Positions 45,581 to 54,240 of a stretch of DNA of 64,000 nt are shown piece by piece. The DNA is from Pseudomonadota bacterium (GTDB taxonomy: Bacteria > Pseudomonadota > Gammaproteobacteria > Steroidobacterales > Steroidobacteraceae). The position numbers and the translations under genes were made by a program. The DNA is taken from NCBI GenBank assembly GCA_026398735.1, contig JAPLSH010000014.1, positions 1 to 64,000 on the forward strand, in the 5' to 3' direction. The notes below the pieces were generated by a model. The model made no database searches. It was not told where the DNA came from and saw only the letters and a list, made by a program, of their open reading frames with translations. The stretch's first letter is position 1, and each line of letters opens with the position of its first letter.

Positions 45581-46750
45581 TCAGTCGTGTTGGCGCACCG
45601 GAAACACCCACAGCGTCAGCAGCCAACAGATGGCTATGACGGCGATGAAGCCTTGCCACGCGCCGGCGGCGGCTAGTGTCAGCCACAGCTGTGGGGTAAA
45701 AAAGGTGCTCAGTGCGGCGATTTGGCTCAGTAGCCCTGCCGCAGCAGCACCGCGTGACGGATCGGACAGGACCAGCGGCAAGCTGGAGGTGATGGCTGCC
45801 GTTGATGCACCGGATCCCAACAACCACAGTCCCAATGCCACCAGCCCCAGTGCCTGTGGCGTGCCAGGCCAGAACAGTGCGCTGCCGGCAACGATGCCCA
45901 GCACTGACAAGCCAGTCAGCAATCGAAGTGGCGCGATGCCGCGGCTCAACGCGAAGGCAGTCAGCACGCCACCGAGCACCATGATGAGGTTGGTGGTAGC
46001 CAGCAGTGATGAAGCGTGTCCGATAGTGATGCCTTGCTGATGGGCATACCACGTGGGGAACACGGTACTGACTCCAAAGCCCATTACCACCAACAAGCCA
46101 AAGCACACTGCAATACGCAGCGGTCCACGTTGACGCCAGGCCTCAAACAAGCCGGCGGTTGCAGGACGTGCTGTGGTGGTGGTTTGCGAGGGTCTATCCG
46201 GTAACAGCAAGCCCGCTATTGCCAGAGCGGCGAACAAGCCGCAGTGCAGGGCATAACCTCCGCGCCACTGCGTCGTGCCGGCAAACTCGCTTGACAGCAA
46301 TAGGCCCGCTGAGATGCCCACTGGTGTGTAAGTGGACCAGAATGCCATGGCCTGTCCGCGCTTGCGCCCAGAGGTGGTTGCCATAATCAGCGCCGGAGCA
46401 GCTGAATAGGCACCGATCAGAATACAGCCCTCCAGCACACGCAGTGCATAGAAAGCCGGCAAGCTTTCAGCCCATAAATACAGACCATTGATTACCGCGC
46501 CGCAGAGCGCAGCGCTGATCAATGTGGCGCGTGATCCGAAGCGGTCGCAGAGTGAGCCGCCCACTGAGGCAAACAGTGCCGGTGCGAGTGTCAGTGCTGC
46601 CAGCAATAAGCCGAAGCTGGCCGGCGTGACGCCCAGGTGCTGGGCATAGTCGGTTTGCAGCGGGATCAGTTTGCTCAGCGAGGCCGAGCTGAGCGCACCA
46701 AAAAAATAGGTGAGCACGATCGCGGGCCAGCCGCCTGCTGTAAAACGCAT
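45581..46750 (-). CDS. MFS transporter
   Basis: A 389-residue, about 12-helix major-facilitator permease. I prefer the ATG at 46750 over a longer frame to 46846, because the extra residues are hydrophilic and unlike a transporter. Recognisable loops are SKLIPLQTDYAQHLGVTPAS, GGSLCDRFGSRATLISAALC (the GxLaDrxGrr motif between helices 2 and 3) and SGRKRGQAMAFWSTYTPVGI. It lies beside the MarR gene but is transcribed from its own start, 20 bases downstream of that gene's stop, so it may be co-transcribed with marR. Substrate unknown. Confidence 0.88.
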   Translation of the reverse strand: MRFTAGGWPAIVLTYFFGALSSASLSKLIPLQTDYAQHLGVTPASFGLLLAALTLAPALFASVGGSLCDRFGSRATLISAALCGAVINGLYLWAESLPAFYALRVLEGCILIGAYSAAPALIMATTSGRKRGQAMAFWSTYTPVGISAGLLLSSEFAGTTQWRGGYALHCGLFAALAIAGLLLPDRPSQTTTTARPATAGLFEAWRQRGPLRIAVCFGLLVVMGFGVSTVFPTWYAHQQGITIGHASSLLATTNLIMVLGGVLTAFALSRGIAPLRLLTGLSVLGIVAGSALFWPGTPQALGLVALGLWLLGSGASTAAITSSLPLVLSDPSRGAAAAGLLSQIAALSTFFTPQLWLTLAAAGAWQGFIAVIAICWLLTLWVFPVRQHD

Positions 46751-46769
46751 TAAGAATTCTGTGGCGCAG

Positions 46770-47345
46770 TCAGGCTGCGTTGTTGCAGCCGCAGGTGACT
46801 TGCCATAGCACGCGATCTGCGGCTGCCAAGTCACGATCGCTGACATCGGCCATCAAATGTGAGATGAACTCGTGGATCGGTTTACGGACGCGGCGATAGA
46901 GCTTGCGTCCACTGGGCGTGAGTGTGAACTGCGGGCTGCGCTTGTCGGCAGGGTCTTCGCGCCGGTTAAGCAGACCCCGGCGCAGCAGTTCGCGTGTTGC
47001 GCGACTCATCTCGGCCCGATCTACTGCAGCGCCGTCAGCAAGCGAGCGTACAGTTCCAGTGGTGGTCACACCGAGTTGGGTGATCACGCGCCACTGCGGC
47101 AGGCTGACCTCACCATGCTGCGCCAGCAGTTTGCTGACCACACGATCAAACATCTTGGCTGCCACCACCATGCGATAGCCGAAGTAAGATCGGTTGCCTT
47201 TGTTGTAGAGCGGCAGCAGACCGATTACATCTGTGGCAGGACGTGCCGAAACTTTTCCCGGTACGCGCTTGGATTTTTGGGATTTTTTGAGCTTCATGGC
47301 AGGCTTGCGTATCGATTTAGTGCGTTCCAGTGTCGCAGGCTGCAT
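46770..47345 (-). CDS. MarR-family transcriptional regulator
   Basis: A winged-helix MarR regulator. Its core is SLPQWRVITQLGVTTTGTVR, LADGAAVDRAEMSRATRELL (recognition helix) and LLNRREDPADKRSPQFTLTP (wing). A basic N-terminal extension (MKLKKSQKSKRVPGK) precedes it. The start is uncertain: ATG 47345 is used here (191 residues), and ATG 47297 would give 175. It is divergent from the alcohol dehydrogenase gene, and a 27-base dyad at 47350-47376 lies between them, so it probably represses both. Ligand is likely an aromatic compound handled by that enzyme, by inference. Confidence 0.87.
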   Translation of the reverse strand: MQPATLERTKSIRKPAMKLKKSQKSKRVPGKVSARPATDVIGLLPLYNKGNRSYFGYRMVVAAKMFDRVVSKLLAQHGEVSLPQWRVITQLGVTTTGTVRSLADGAAVDRAEMSRATRELLRRGLLNRREDPADKRSPQFTLTPSGRKLYRRVRKPIHEFISHLMADVSDRDLAAADRVLWQVTCGCNNAA

Positions 47346-47349
47346 TGCC

Positions 47350-47376
47350 GTTGACAATTGATATTGAGTTTTCAAC
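47350..47376. promoter_or_regulatory. MarR operator-like dyad
   Basis: A 27-base imperfect dyad from GTTGA to TCAAC, centred on GATATT, matches its own reverse complement at 9 of 13 base pairs. It begins 18 bases upstream of the dehydrogenase ATG and 5 bases from the preferred regulator start, an ideal position for dimer binding and repression of both genes. Confidence 0.6.
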
Positions 47377-47393
47377 GAAATTGCGGAGGATTG

Positions 47394-48497
47394 ATGAAAA
47401 TCACAGCAGCGGTGTCGCGCGCGACAACTGAACCTCCGCAACTCGAAGAGCTGGAGTTAGGTGCCCCGCGTGCCGATGAGGTGCTGGTACGCGTGATGGC
47501 AGCAGGTGTGTGTCATACGGATGTGCGTGCGCATGCCGGTGGTGGCCTGCCCGTGCCGCGCCCGGTTGTGTTGGGTCATGAGGGTGCTGGCATCATTCTG
47601 CAGGTAGGCAGTGCGGTACAGCATCTGCAGCCTGGCGATCACGTGGTGTTGTCTGGTTCCAGTTGCGGGGGGTGCCCGTCGTGCCGCGCCAACCTGCCCA
47701 GCTACTGCGATGAAGTCCTGCCGCGTAGCTTTGGTGGCCAGCGCATCGATGGCTCATCGGCATTAAGCGCCCAAGGTGAGCGCATTCACGGCCATTTCTT
47801 CGGTCAATCGAGTTTCGCTACTTACTGTCTGGCGGATGCGCGCGGAGCAGTGCGCATTGATAAGGACATTCCGTTGCAGGTGGCTGCACCGTTGGGTTGC
47901 GGCGTGATTACCGGCGCCGGCACCGTCTTGCATGTGTTTGGCTTGCGCCCGGGTGCGTCGCTGGTGGTGATTGGTGCCGGTAGCGTAGGGCTCAGTGCGG
48001 TTATGGCGGCACGGCTGTCTGGCGCCAGCCAGATCATTACCGTAGATCCACTGCCGCAGCGACGTGCCTTGTCGCTGGAACTGGGCGCTACGGCAACCCT
48101 GGATGCCGCTGGCGACGACATCGTGGCCCGCGTGCGAGAGCTGCTGCCCCGCGGTGCGGACTTCGCCCTCAACACCACTGCCGTTCCAGCCGCCTATGAA
48201 ACGTCGCTGCAAGTGTTGGGCACTCGGGGCGTGGCTGGTTTTGTGACTTCACCGGCAGAGCTGTTTACAACGCGCTTACAGACACTGCAGTACGGCGGCC
48301 GCAGTCTGCGTGGCATCATCGGTGGTGATGCTGCCCCGCAGCTCACCATACCGTTGCTGCTCGATCACTGGAGACAAGGACGCTTCCCTATGGACCGCCT
48401 CATCACACCCTTTCATTTTTCTGACATCGCGCAGGCTTTTGCGGCAGCCAAAGCCGGGCAGGTGGTTAAGCCTGTGTTGCTCATGGAGCACGCATGA
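47394..48497 (+). CDS. Zinc-dependent alcohol dehydrogenase (aryl-alcohol type)
   Basis: A 367-residue medium-chain NAD-dependent alcohol dehydrogenase. Catalytic zinc ligands are Cys in GVCHTDVRAH and His in VVLGHEGAG, and the structural zinc lobe has four cysteines with spacing C-x2-C-x2-C-x7-C (SCGGCPSCRANLPSYC). The nucleotide loop is VVIGAGSVGLSAVMAARLSG. It resembles benzyl-alcohol dehydrogenase (XylB) types. GGAGGATTG precedes the ATG. It is coupled to the esterase-like hydrolase by ATGA and is controlled by the adjacent MarR and operator. Confidence 0.92.
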   Translation: MKITAAVSRATTEPPQLEELELGAPRADEVLVRVMAAGVCHTDVRAHAGGGLPVPRPVVLGHEGAGIILQVGSAVQHLQPGDHVVLSGSSCGGCPSCRANLPSYCDEVLPRSFGGQRIDGSSALSAQGERIHGHFFGQSSFATYCLADARGAVRIDKDIPLQVAAPLGCGVITGAGTVLHVFGLRPGASLVVIGAGSVGLSAVMAARLSGASQIITVDPLPQRRALSLELGATATLDAAGDDIVARVRELLPRGADFALNTTAVPAAYETSLQVLGTRGVAGFVTSPAELFTTRLQTLQYGGRSLRGIIGGDAAPQLTIPLLLDHWRQGRFPMDRLITPFHFSDIAQAFAAAKAGQVVKPVLLMEHA

Positions 48498-49390
48498 GCG
48501 CTGTACGCGAGGTGCTGGCGCGGCTGCGGGCCTTGGACCCCGAATTCAACATGGCGCAGATTGCTGCCACGCGCGAGATTCTCGCGCCGCGTGTGCCGTA
48601 CCCCGATGCGGCTGTCTGCACAGTGCAACGTGATGTGGCCTATGGTTCCGATCCGCGTCAGCGACTCGATGTGTTTGCACCTAAAGCTATCGCTTCAGCG
48701 CCGCGCACGGTGTTTGTCTATGTGCACGGCGGTGGCTTTGTTCAAGGTGACAAGGGCGGCGCAGAGGCGCCCTTCTTCAATAACGTCGGTGCCTGGGCTG
48801 TTGCGCAGGGCTATGTCGGTGTGACCGTGACCTATCGGCTGGCGCCCGCGCACCCGTGGCCAGCCGGTTCAGCAGACCTGCATGCGGCCGTCGAGTGGTT
48901 GCGGGCCAATGTCGCATCAGTGGGCGGTGATCCGCAGCGCATTGTGCTGTGTGGTCAGTCTGCTGGTGCGACGCATGTGGCCGGCTATATCGCAGGTCAT
49001 GGCCGCCCTGATGCTTTACGACCGCCACTGGCTGCGGCTGTGCTGGTGTCTGGTGTATTTGATTTGACGCAAGCGGTCGACAGCGTCAATCACGCTGCCT
49101 ATTACGGCGCTGATCGTAGTGTTGATGTGCAGCGCTCGACGCTGGATGCGCTGGCACACACGACGGTGCCCTGCCTGTATGTGATCTGCGAGAACGATCC
49201 GCCGCAGTTTCAACGGCAGGCCGAGCGTGTGGTGCAGGCCTGCATGGCGCAGCGTGGCGTGTGGCCCCCGTTCATACATCTTGCGGGACACAATCACGTG
49301 TCGAGTGTGCTTCAGGTGGGCAGCGACATCGACACGCTTGGCCCGCAGCTGCGGCAATTTATCGACGTGGGCGTCGGTTTGCCGGGCTGA
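48494..49390 (+). CDS. Alpha/beta hydrolase of the HSL esterase group
   Basis: A 298-residue esterase of the hormone-sensitive-lipase group. The oxyanion motif is YVHGGGFVQGDKGG, the nucleophile elbow VLCGQSAGATHVAGY, and the C-terminal His is in LAGHNHVSSVLQVG. It lacks a signal peptide. The ATG overlaps the dehydrogenase stop, so it likely releases the alcohol that the dehydrogenase oxidises. Its 3' end overlaps the convergent DUF3106 gene by 32 bases. Confidence 0.9.
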   Translation: MSAVREVLARLRALDPEFNMAQIAATREILAPRVPYPDAAVCTVQRDVAYGSDPRQRLDVFAPKAIASAPRTVFVYVHGGGFVQGDKGGAEAPFFNNVGAWAVAQGYVGVTVTYRLAPAHPWPAGSADLHAAVEWLRANVASVGGDPQRIVLCGQSAGATHVAGYIAGHGRPDALRPPLAAAVLVSGVFDLTQAVDSVNHAAYYGADRSVDVQRSTLDALAHTTVPCLYVICENDPPQFQRQAERVVQACMAQRGVWPPFIHLAGHNHVSSVLQVGSDIDTLGPQLRQFIDVGVGLPG

Positions 49391-49826
49391 CCGGCAGCGG
49401 CTCTTCAGCCAAACAGGCCAGTCTTGCTTCCGGCGGTCCCGGGCAGGCTGCCTCTACGCCGCCGGGTTGACGCTTTAGTTCGTCAAAACGCTCTTTGATG
49501 TGTTTGCGCATCTGTGGCGGCAGTTCGCGCAGTCGCTCGCGTTGCAGTAGCGCACGCTGACGTTGTTTGGGTGTCAGCGCCTGCCACTGTTGCAGGTTGG
49601 CAATTACCTGCTGACGCTGCTCTGCAGGCATCTGCAACACTCGGTCGGCGTTGAGTGCCAGTGCTGCACGCCGGCGTGGCGGCAGCGAGTTAAAGTCAAA
49701 TTGCAGCACACCCAGTACTTGCTGCTGGTCGAGGCTCAGCTGCGACCAAGTGGGCGCATCGGCCGCCGGGGCCCCCAGGGGCAGCAACGCCAACAACACC
49801 CAGGTGGCAAGGCGATGCTTAAACAT
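49359..49826 (-). CDS. DUF3106 family exported protein
   Basis: A 155-residue protein with a signal peptide (RLATWVLLALLPLGAPAADA) and the helical DUF3106 repeats: FNSLPPRRRAALALNADRVL, MPAEQRQQVIANLQQWQAL and TPKQRQRALLQRERLRELPP. Function unknown. In betaproteobacteria and gammaproteobacteria it commonly follows a sigma factor and a DUF3619 gene, as it does here. Its start overlaps the DUF3619 stop by 8 bases. Confidence 0.88.
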   Translation of the reverse strand: MFKHRLATWVLLALLPLGAPAADAPTWSQLSLDQQQVLGVLQFDFNSLPPRRRAALALNADRVLQMPAEQRQQVIANLQQWQALTPKQRQRALLQRERLRELPPQMRKHIKERFDELKRQPGGVEAACPGPPEARLACLAEEPLPVSPANRRPRR

Positions 49827-50181
49827 GCGGGTCTTGCTCTGGTGCCAGCCACTGCAACAGCTCTAGATCGTCGCCGAACTCTGGCGCCAGATCCTCGCTG
49901 GCCGCTTCCACCGCATCGAGGGTGGCGGGCGCACTGCCCTGTAGCCACTGACCGGACGGTGCAATGAGGGCCAGCACGAACAGTACCGAGGCAATGGCCA
50001 GACCATCGAGGCCGTAGCGCCAAACGTCGCGGGGTTTGTGGATGGCGGCGACAGCTTTACGGCGCGCGCTGGCCAGTGTGGCTGCCGCCTCGGCATCGAT
50101 GGGCTGTTCAATGCGCAACCGTGAGCGCAAGGCACGCGCGAAATCGCGCTGCTGGGAGTCCAGATCGTTGAGGTTGTTCAC
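49819..50181 (-). CDS. DUF3619-like membrane protein
   Basis: A 120-residue protein with one membrane segment (about residues 65-82, LDGLAIASVLFVLALIAPSG). A GTG start at 50181 overlaps the sigma stop as GTGA, so the longer upstream frame is rejected. A cytoplasmic N-terminal part (NDLDSQQRDFARALRSRLRI) and acidic periplasmic tail complete it. Its position between an ECF sigma gene and DUF3106 suggests an anti-sigma-like or envelope-sensing partner, but no anti-sigma domain is identifiable. Confidence 0.78.
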   Translation of the reverse strand: MNNLNDLDSQQRDFARALRSRLRIEQPIDAEAAATLASARRKAVAAIHKPRDVWRYGLDGLAIASVLFVLALIAPSGQWLQGSAPATLDAVEAASEDLAPEFGDDLELLQWLAPEQDPHV

Positions 50182-50795
50182 AGTGACACTTCTTTGAGTT
50201 CGTCTCGCAATCGGTGTAGGGCTCGCGACAGGTGGGTTTTGACGCTGCCCTGAGAGCAGCCCATAGCCTGCGCCGTGGCATCGACATCCAGACCTTCCCA
50301 GATACGCAATTCGAAGGCTTCGCGCTGGCGCCCTGGCAGTTGCCACAGAGCGGCCTGCAGGCGCTGCAGCAGTTGATCCCGTTCCAACGCGTCGCAGGCA
50401 TCTACGCCGGCAGGATCGGCAACGGTGTCGAGGATGTCCGGTGCGGACTCATCCGTAGCTGACTGCCAGAAGAAGAGGGTCTGACGCAGCTTTCGGCGGC
50501 GGTGCCAGTCCCGGATACCGTTGGTCAGGATGCGCGAAAACAGCAGCGGCCATTCGGCTTCGGGGCGCTGGGCGTACCTGCGGGCCAGCTGCAGCATGGC
50601 GTCCTGCACCAGGTCCAGCGCATCTTCGCGGTGGCGGGTGGCGAACTCTGCGCGGCGCAGCGCCTGACGCTCGGTGGCGGCCAGAAAGCGGTCGAGGCGG
50701 GCCGCATCGGTGGCAGCCCGTTCGGCAGGCGGCAGTGCTCCCGCAGGGTCGAATTGGGCAGCCAAATTGCGATTGATCCAAGGCTCTGAAGACAA
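50178..50795 (-). CDS. ECF-type RNA polymerase sigma factor
   Basis: An ECF sigma factor. Region 2 is DALDLVQDAMLQLARRYAQ with RILTNGIRDWHRRRKLR, and region 4 is LPGRQREAFELRIWEGLDVD then MGCSQGSVKTHLSRALHRLR. The start is uncertain. A long frame runs to 50909 into the divergent gene, and I place it at a TTG at 50795 because that gives a normal length of 205 residues. It heads a sigma/DUF3619/DUF3106 operon. Its regulon cannot be deduced. Confidence 0.85.
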   Translation of the reverse strand: MSSEPWINRNLAAQFDPAGALPPAERAATDAARLDRFLAATERQALRRAEFATRHREDALDLVQDAMLQLARRYAQRPEAEWPLLFSRILTNGIRDWHRRRKLRQTLFFWQSATDESAPDILDTVADPAGVDACDALERDQLLQRLQAALWQLPGRQREAFELRIWEGLDVDATAQAMGCSQGSVKTHLSRALHRLRDELKEVSL

Positions 50796-50908
50796 GGTTA
50801 CACTCGGTAGTGTTGCGGCTGGCTCGGGGTACAACGTAAGTTTGTAGCCGAGGTTGACCGCGGGTGGCAAAAAGTCGCGCAACTGGCGCGGGGGATATTG
50901 GCACAGCA

Positions 50909-51835
50909 ATGACGAGCGCTTCTTCCAGACGGGATTTTCTTGGCATGGCCCTGGCCGGTACGGCGCTGGGCTGCACCTCCCGCCTGCACGCTGCCACCGA
51001 TACCGCAGTGAGGGTGACCGCTCTGGGTGACTCTGTGGCGGTATTGTCCGGTGCGGGCGGTAATGCCACGTATGTGCGCGGCCCGACTGGCCCGCTGCTG
51101 GTTGACGGTGGCTCGGCAGCAGGCAGCAGCGCTCTGCTTGCGCAGGTGGCGCGTATCAGTGGCCAGCGTGGCGTGTCGGTGTTGTTCAACACCCACTGGC
51201 ATGTTGATCAGACCGGTTCCAACCTTGCCGTGGGTAAGGCCGGTGGCCGCATCATCGCGCACGCGAACACACGTCTGTGGCTCAACACCACTGTCGACTC
51301 TACTTGGCAGAAGCAGCAGTTCAAGCCACTGCCGAAGGCCGCGCTACCTAACGATACGTTTTACACCAGCGGCGCGATGCAGCATGGTGACCAGCACATT
51401 GAGTACGGTCATCTATTGCAGGCGCATACCGACGGCGACATCTTCGTGCACCTGCGTGACGCCAACGTGCTGGTCGTGGGTGATTTGCTGGCCGTCGATG
51501 CTTACCCGATCTGTGACTACGTTACGTTTGGCTGGATTGGCGGCATGGTCGATGCCAACAAAGCCTTGTTGGCGATTTGTAATGCCGACACGCGCATCGT
51601 CCCTGGTCAGGGGCCTGTGCAAACCCGCGTGGATCTGCAGCGTCAGCACGACATGCTGGTCATTCTGCGCGACCGGCTTTATGAGCTGGTAAAGCGTGGC
51701 TATTCAGCCGACGAACTGATCGCCGCCAAACCTACCCAAGATTACGATTCACGTTGCGGCGATCCGCTGCTGTTCATCCGCAATGCTGCGCGTGGCATCG
51801 CGCAGCACCAGCGACAGATTCCGGGAGTTGTATGA
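50909..51835 (+). CDS. Tat-exported metallo-beta-lactamase-fold protein
   Basis: A 308-residue exported metallo-hydrolase, start at ATG 50909. A twin-arginine signal (SRRDFLGMALAGTALGCTSR) precedes the fold. The signature HxHxDH reads NTHWHVDQTGSN: His96, His98 and Asp100 are kept but the last His is Gln101. Further ligands are likely in LQAHTDGDIFVHL and near VPGQGP. A metal site with a replaced ligand suggests one metal or altered chemistry. It resembles the group of quinoprotein-relay hydrolases. The stop overlaps the start of the DUF1592 gene (ATGA). Confidence 0.85.
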   Translation: MTSASSRRDFLGMALAGTALGCTSRLHAATDTAVRVTALGDSVAVLSGAGGNATYVRGPTGPLLVDGGSAAGSSALLAQVARISGQRGVSVLFNTHWHVDQTGSNLAVGKAGGRIIAHANTRLWLNTTVDSTWQKQQFKPLPKAALPNDTFYTSGAMQHGDQHIEYGHLLQAHTDGDIFVHLRDANVLVVGDLLAVDAYPICDYVTFGWIGGMVDANKALLAICNADTRIVPGQGPVQTRVDLQRQHDMLVILRDRLYELVKRGYSADELIAAKPTQDYDSRCGDPLLFIRNAARGIAQHQRQIPGVV

Positions 51836-54228
51836 GACTGTCTTTTGCATCTGCGCTGAGTAGCGTTGTACTGCTGCTGGGCGCTACTTCGACGGCTTTT
51901 GCCGCCGACCCACCGCTTGCACCGTTCGTCGATGAGTATTGCGGCGGCTGCCACAATGCGGTTGATTGGGCCGGTGGTCTGGCGTTCGATACGCTGAGCT
52001 CTACTGATGACCCGACTGCCGAGGCTGCAGTGTGGGAAAATGCGGTACGCAAACTGCGCGGCCGATTGATGCCGCCGCCGGGCCGTCCACAACCGACCCA
52101 GGCCAAAATCGACGGCATGGTCGGTTGGCTCGAAGGTCGACTCGACTCTGCAGCAGCAGCCCATCCGGATCCGGGTCATGTGGTGTTGCGTCGCCTCAAT
52201 CGCACCGAATATTCGCGAGCGGTCGAGGATGTGCTGGGCGTAAAGGTCGATGCCAAAATTGTTCTGCCGCGGGATGTATCCAGCGACGGCTTCGACACTG
52301 TTGCTGCCTCGTTGCGCATTTCCCCGGCATTCTTAGAGCAATACATCGCTGCAGCACGTGCGGTTGCACGCCAAGCGGTGGCACGGCCGCAGGTCAAACC
52401 GGCAAGTCGCGAATACCGCCATCCGGGCGGCGAGCAGTTGTCGCACGTGCAGGGACTGCCGCTGGGTACGCGCGGTGGCATGGTGGTAGATCACTATTTT
52501 CCTGCCGACGGTGAGTACGAGTTCAGCATCACGGACTTTCATTTTGCCGGCGCCGGGTACATCACCAAGATCGATGCAGCGCATCGTGTGGTGTTGTTGA
52601 TCGATGACCGGCGCGTGTTTGAGAACAGCTTCGGGGGTCCCGAAGACCTCAAACTGGTCGATCAGACTTTTGCCGGTGGCGAAGGCGCGTTGCAGAGTCG
52701 CTTCAACCACATCCGTGTCCAGGTCAAAGCCGGTCAGCGCCGCGTGGGCGTGGCCTTTGTGCAGCGCTCGCATGCTGAGTCCGACTCGCAGTTGCAACCT
52801 ATCGCGATGCTGCCGGAAATGGAGCGCATACCCGGCATACCGGGTGTGGTGATATCCGGTCCGTTCAATTCCACTGGTGTGACCCCCACCACCAGTCGGC
52901 AGCGTTTGTTCGTGTGTCGCCCGGCTACGGCTGAAGATGAACTGCCCTGCGCCAAGCGCATTCTGGGCAGTGTTGCCCAGCGTGCGTTTCGCCGCAGCAT
53001 TACCGACGAAGACTTGCGCGCACCGTTGCAGTTCTTTGCCCAAGGTCGTGCGGGTAACGACTTTGATGCAGGTATCGAGAGTGGCCTGACGGCAATCTTG
53101 TCGAGTGCCAACTTTCTGTTTCAGGCCAAGTCCGTGCCCGAGGGTCTTGCTCCTGGTGGTATCTGGAAGCTCAGCGACGTAGAACTCGCATCGCGTTTGT
53201 CGTTCTTCTTGTGGAGCAGCGGCCCTGACCAAACACTGATCGATCTGGCGTCCCGCGGAGGTCTGCAGGACCCGGCGCAGTTGCGCCGTCAAGTCACACG
53301 CATGTTGGCCGACCCACGCTCTTCGTCGCTGGTCAGCAACTTTGCCTTTCAATGGCTCAATGTCGGCCGCATCGACAACATCGAGCCCGATCCGCTTACG
53401 TTCCCGGATTTTGACCGCACCCTGCGTGAAGGCCTGCGTGAAGAGATCCGCTTGTTTATTGACAGCGTGTTGCGTGCCGATCGCAGCGTGCTGGATTTGC
53501 TGCAGGCCGATTACAGCTTTCTCAACGAGCGTGTTGCCAGGCATTACGGCATTGAGGGCATTCGTGGCTCGCAGTTCCGGCGTGTGAGCTTGGCCGATGC
53601 CAACCGCCATGGTCTGCTAGGCAAGGGCGCCCTGTTGATGGGTACGTCCTATGGAAACCGCACTTCGCCGGTACTGCGCGGCGCTTGGGTGCTCGAGACG
53701 TTGTCCGGTACACCGCCTACTGCGCCGCCGTTGGGTGTCGAGGCCTTGGCCGAAGGCGAGTCAGGCAAGCGCGTGCTGACGGTGCGCGAACGTATCGAAG
53801 CACATCGTGCACAAGCGTCCTGCAATGCCTGCCACGGAGTCATGGATCCGCTGGGCTTTGCGCTAGAAAACTACGATGTCACGGGCGCCTGGCGTGCCAA
53901 AGATATCGATGCCGGCCATGTCATCGATGCCAGTGGCGTGTTGCCGGACGGGCAGAGAGTCGCCAGCCCTGCCGATCTGCGTCGTGCGCTGTTGTCACGG
54001 CCTCAGCAGTTTGTGCAGACGCTGACCGAGAAGTTGATGGTCTATGCGCTGGGGCGCGGCGTGGAGCATCAAGACATGCCGTTGGTGCGCGCCATCACGC
54101 GCGATAGTGCAACGGCAGGCTATCGTTTCGAGGCCATCGTTCAGGCCGTGGTGGCCAGCGATGCATTTCGTCTGCAGCGCTTGCCGCCGCAGGTAGAGAC
54201 TCGTCAGGCGTCAAACGCCGGACATTAG
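51832..54228 (+). CDS. Exported di-haem DUF1592-family protein
   Basis: A 798-residue exported protein of the planctomycete-type family. A signal peptide (ASALSSVVLLLGATSTAFAA) is followed by a cytochrome-c haem motif CGGCH, then DUF1587-like (HVVLRRLNRTEYSRAVEDVL), DUF1592-like (VELASRLSFFLWSSGPDQTL) and DUF1588/1585-like regions, where the second haem-like motif CNACH occurs (SCNACHGVMDPLGFALENYD). So it carries two CxxCH sites. The biochemical role is unproven; redox or degradative functions are proposed for the family. It is coupled to the MBL-fold gene and followed by the DUF1552 partner 12 bases later. Confidence 0.9.
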   Translation: MRLSFASALSSVVLLLGATSTAFAADPPLAPFVDEYCGGCHNAVDWAGGLAFDTLSSTDDPTAEAAVWENAVRKLRGRLMPPPGRPQPTQAKIDGMVGWLEGRLDSAAAAHPDPGHVVLRRLNRTEYSRAVEDVLGVKVDAKIVLPRDVSSDGFDTVAASLRISPAFLEQYIAAARAVARQAVARPQVKPASREYRHPGGEQLSHVQGLPLGTRGGMVVDHYFPADGEYEFSITDFHFAGAGYITKIDAAHRVVLLIDDRRVFENSFGGPEDLKLVDQTFAGGEGALQSRFNHIRVQVKAGQRRVGVAFVQRSHAESDSQLQPIAMLPEMERIPGIPGVVISGPFNSTGVTPTTSRQRLFVCRPATAEDELPCAKRILGSVAQRAFRRSITDEDLRAPLQFFAQGRAGNDFDAGIESGLTAILSSANFLFQAKSVPEGLAPGGIWKLSDVELASRLSFFLWSSGPDQTLIDLASRGGLQDPAQLRRQVTRMLADPRSSSLVSNFAFQWLNVGRIDNIEPDPLTFPDFDRTLREGLREEIRLFIDSVLRADRSVLDLLQADYSFLNERVARHYGIEGIRGSQFRRVSLADANRHGLLGKGALLMGTSYGNRTSPVLRGAWVLETLSGTPPTAPPLGVEALAEGESGKRVLTVRERIEAHRAQASCNACHGVMDPLGFALENYDVTGAWRAKDIDAGHVIDASGVLPDGQRVASPADLRRALLSRPQQFVQTLTEKLMVYALGRGVEHQDMPLVRAITRDSATAGYRFEAIVQAVVASDAFRLQRLPPQVETRQASNAGH

Positions 54229-54240
54229 GAGAGGACTGTC

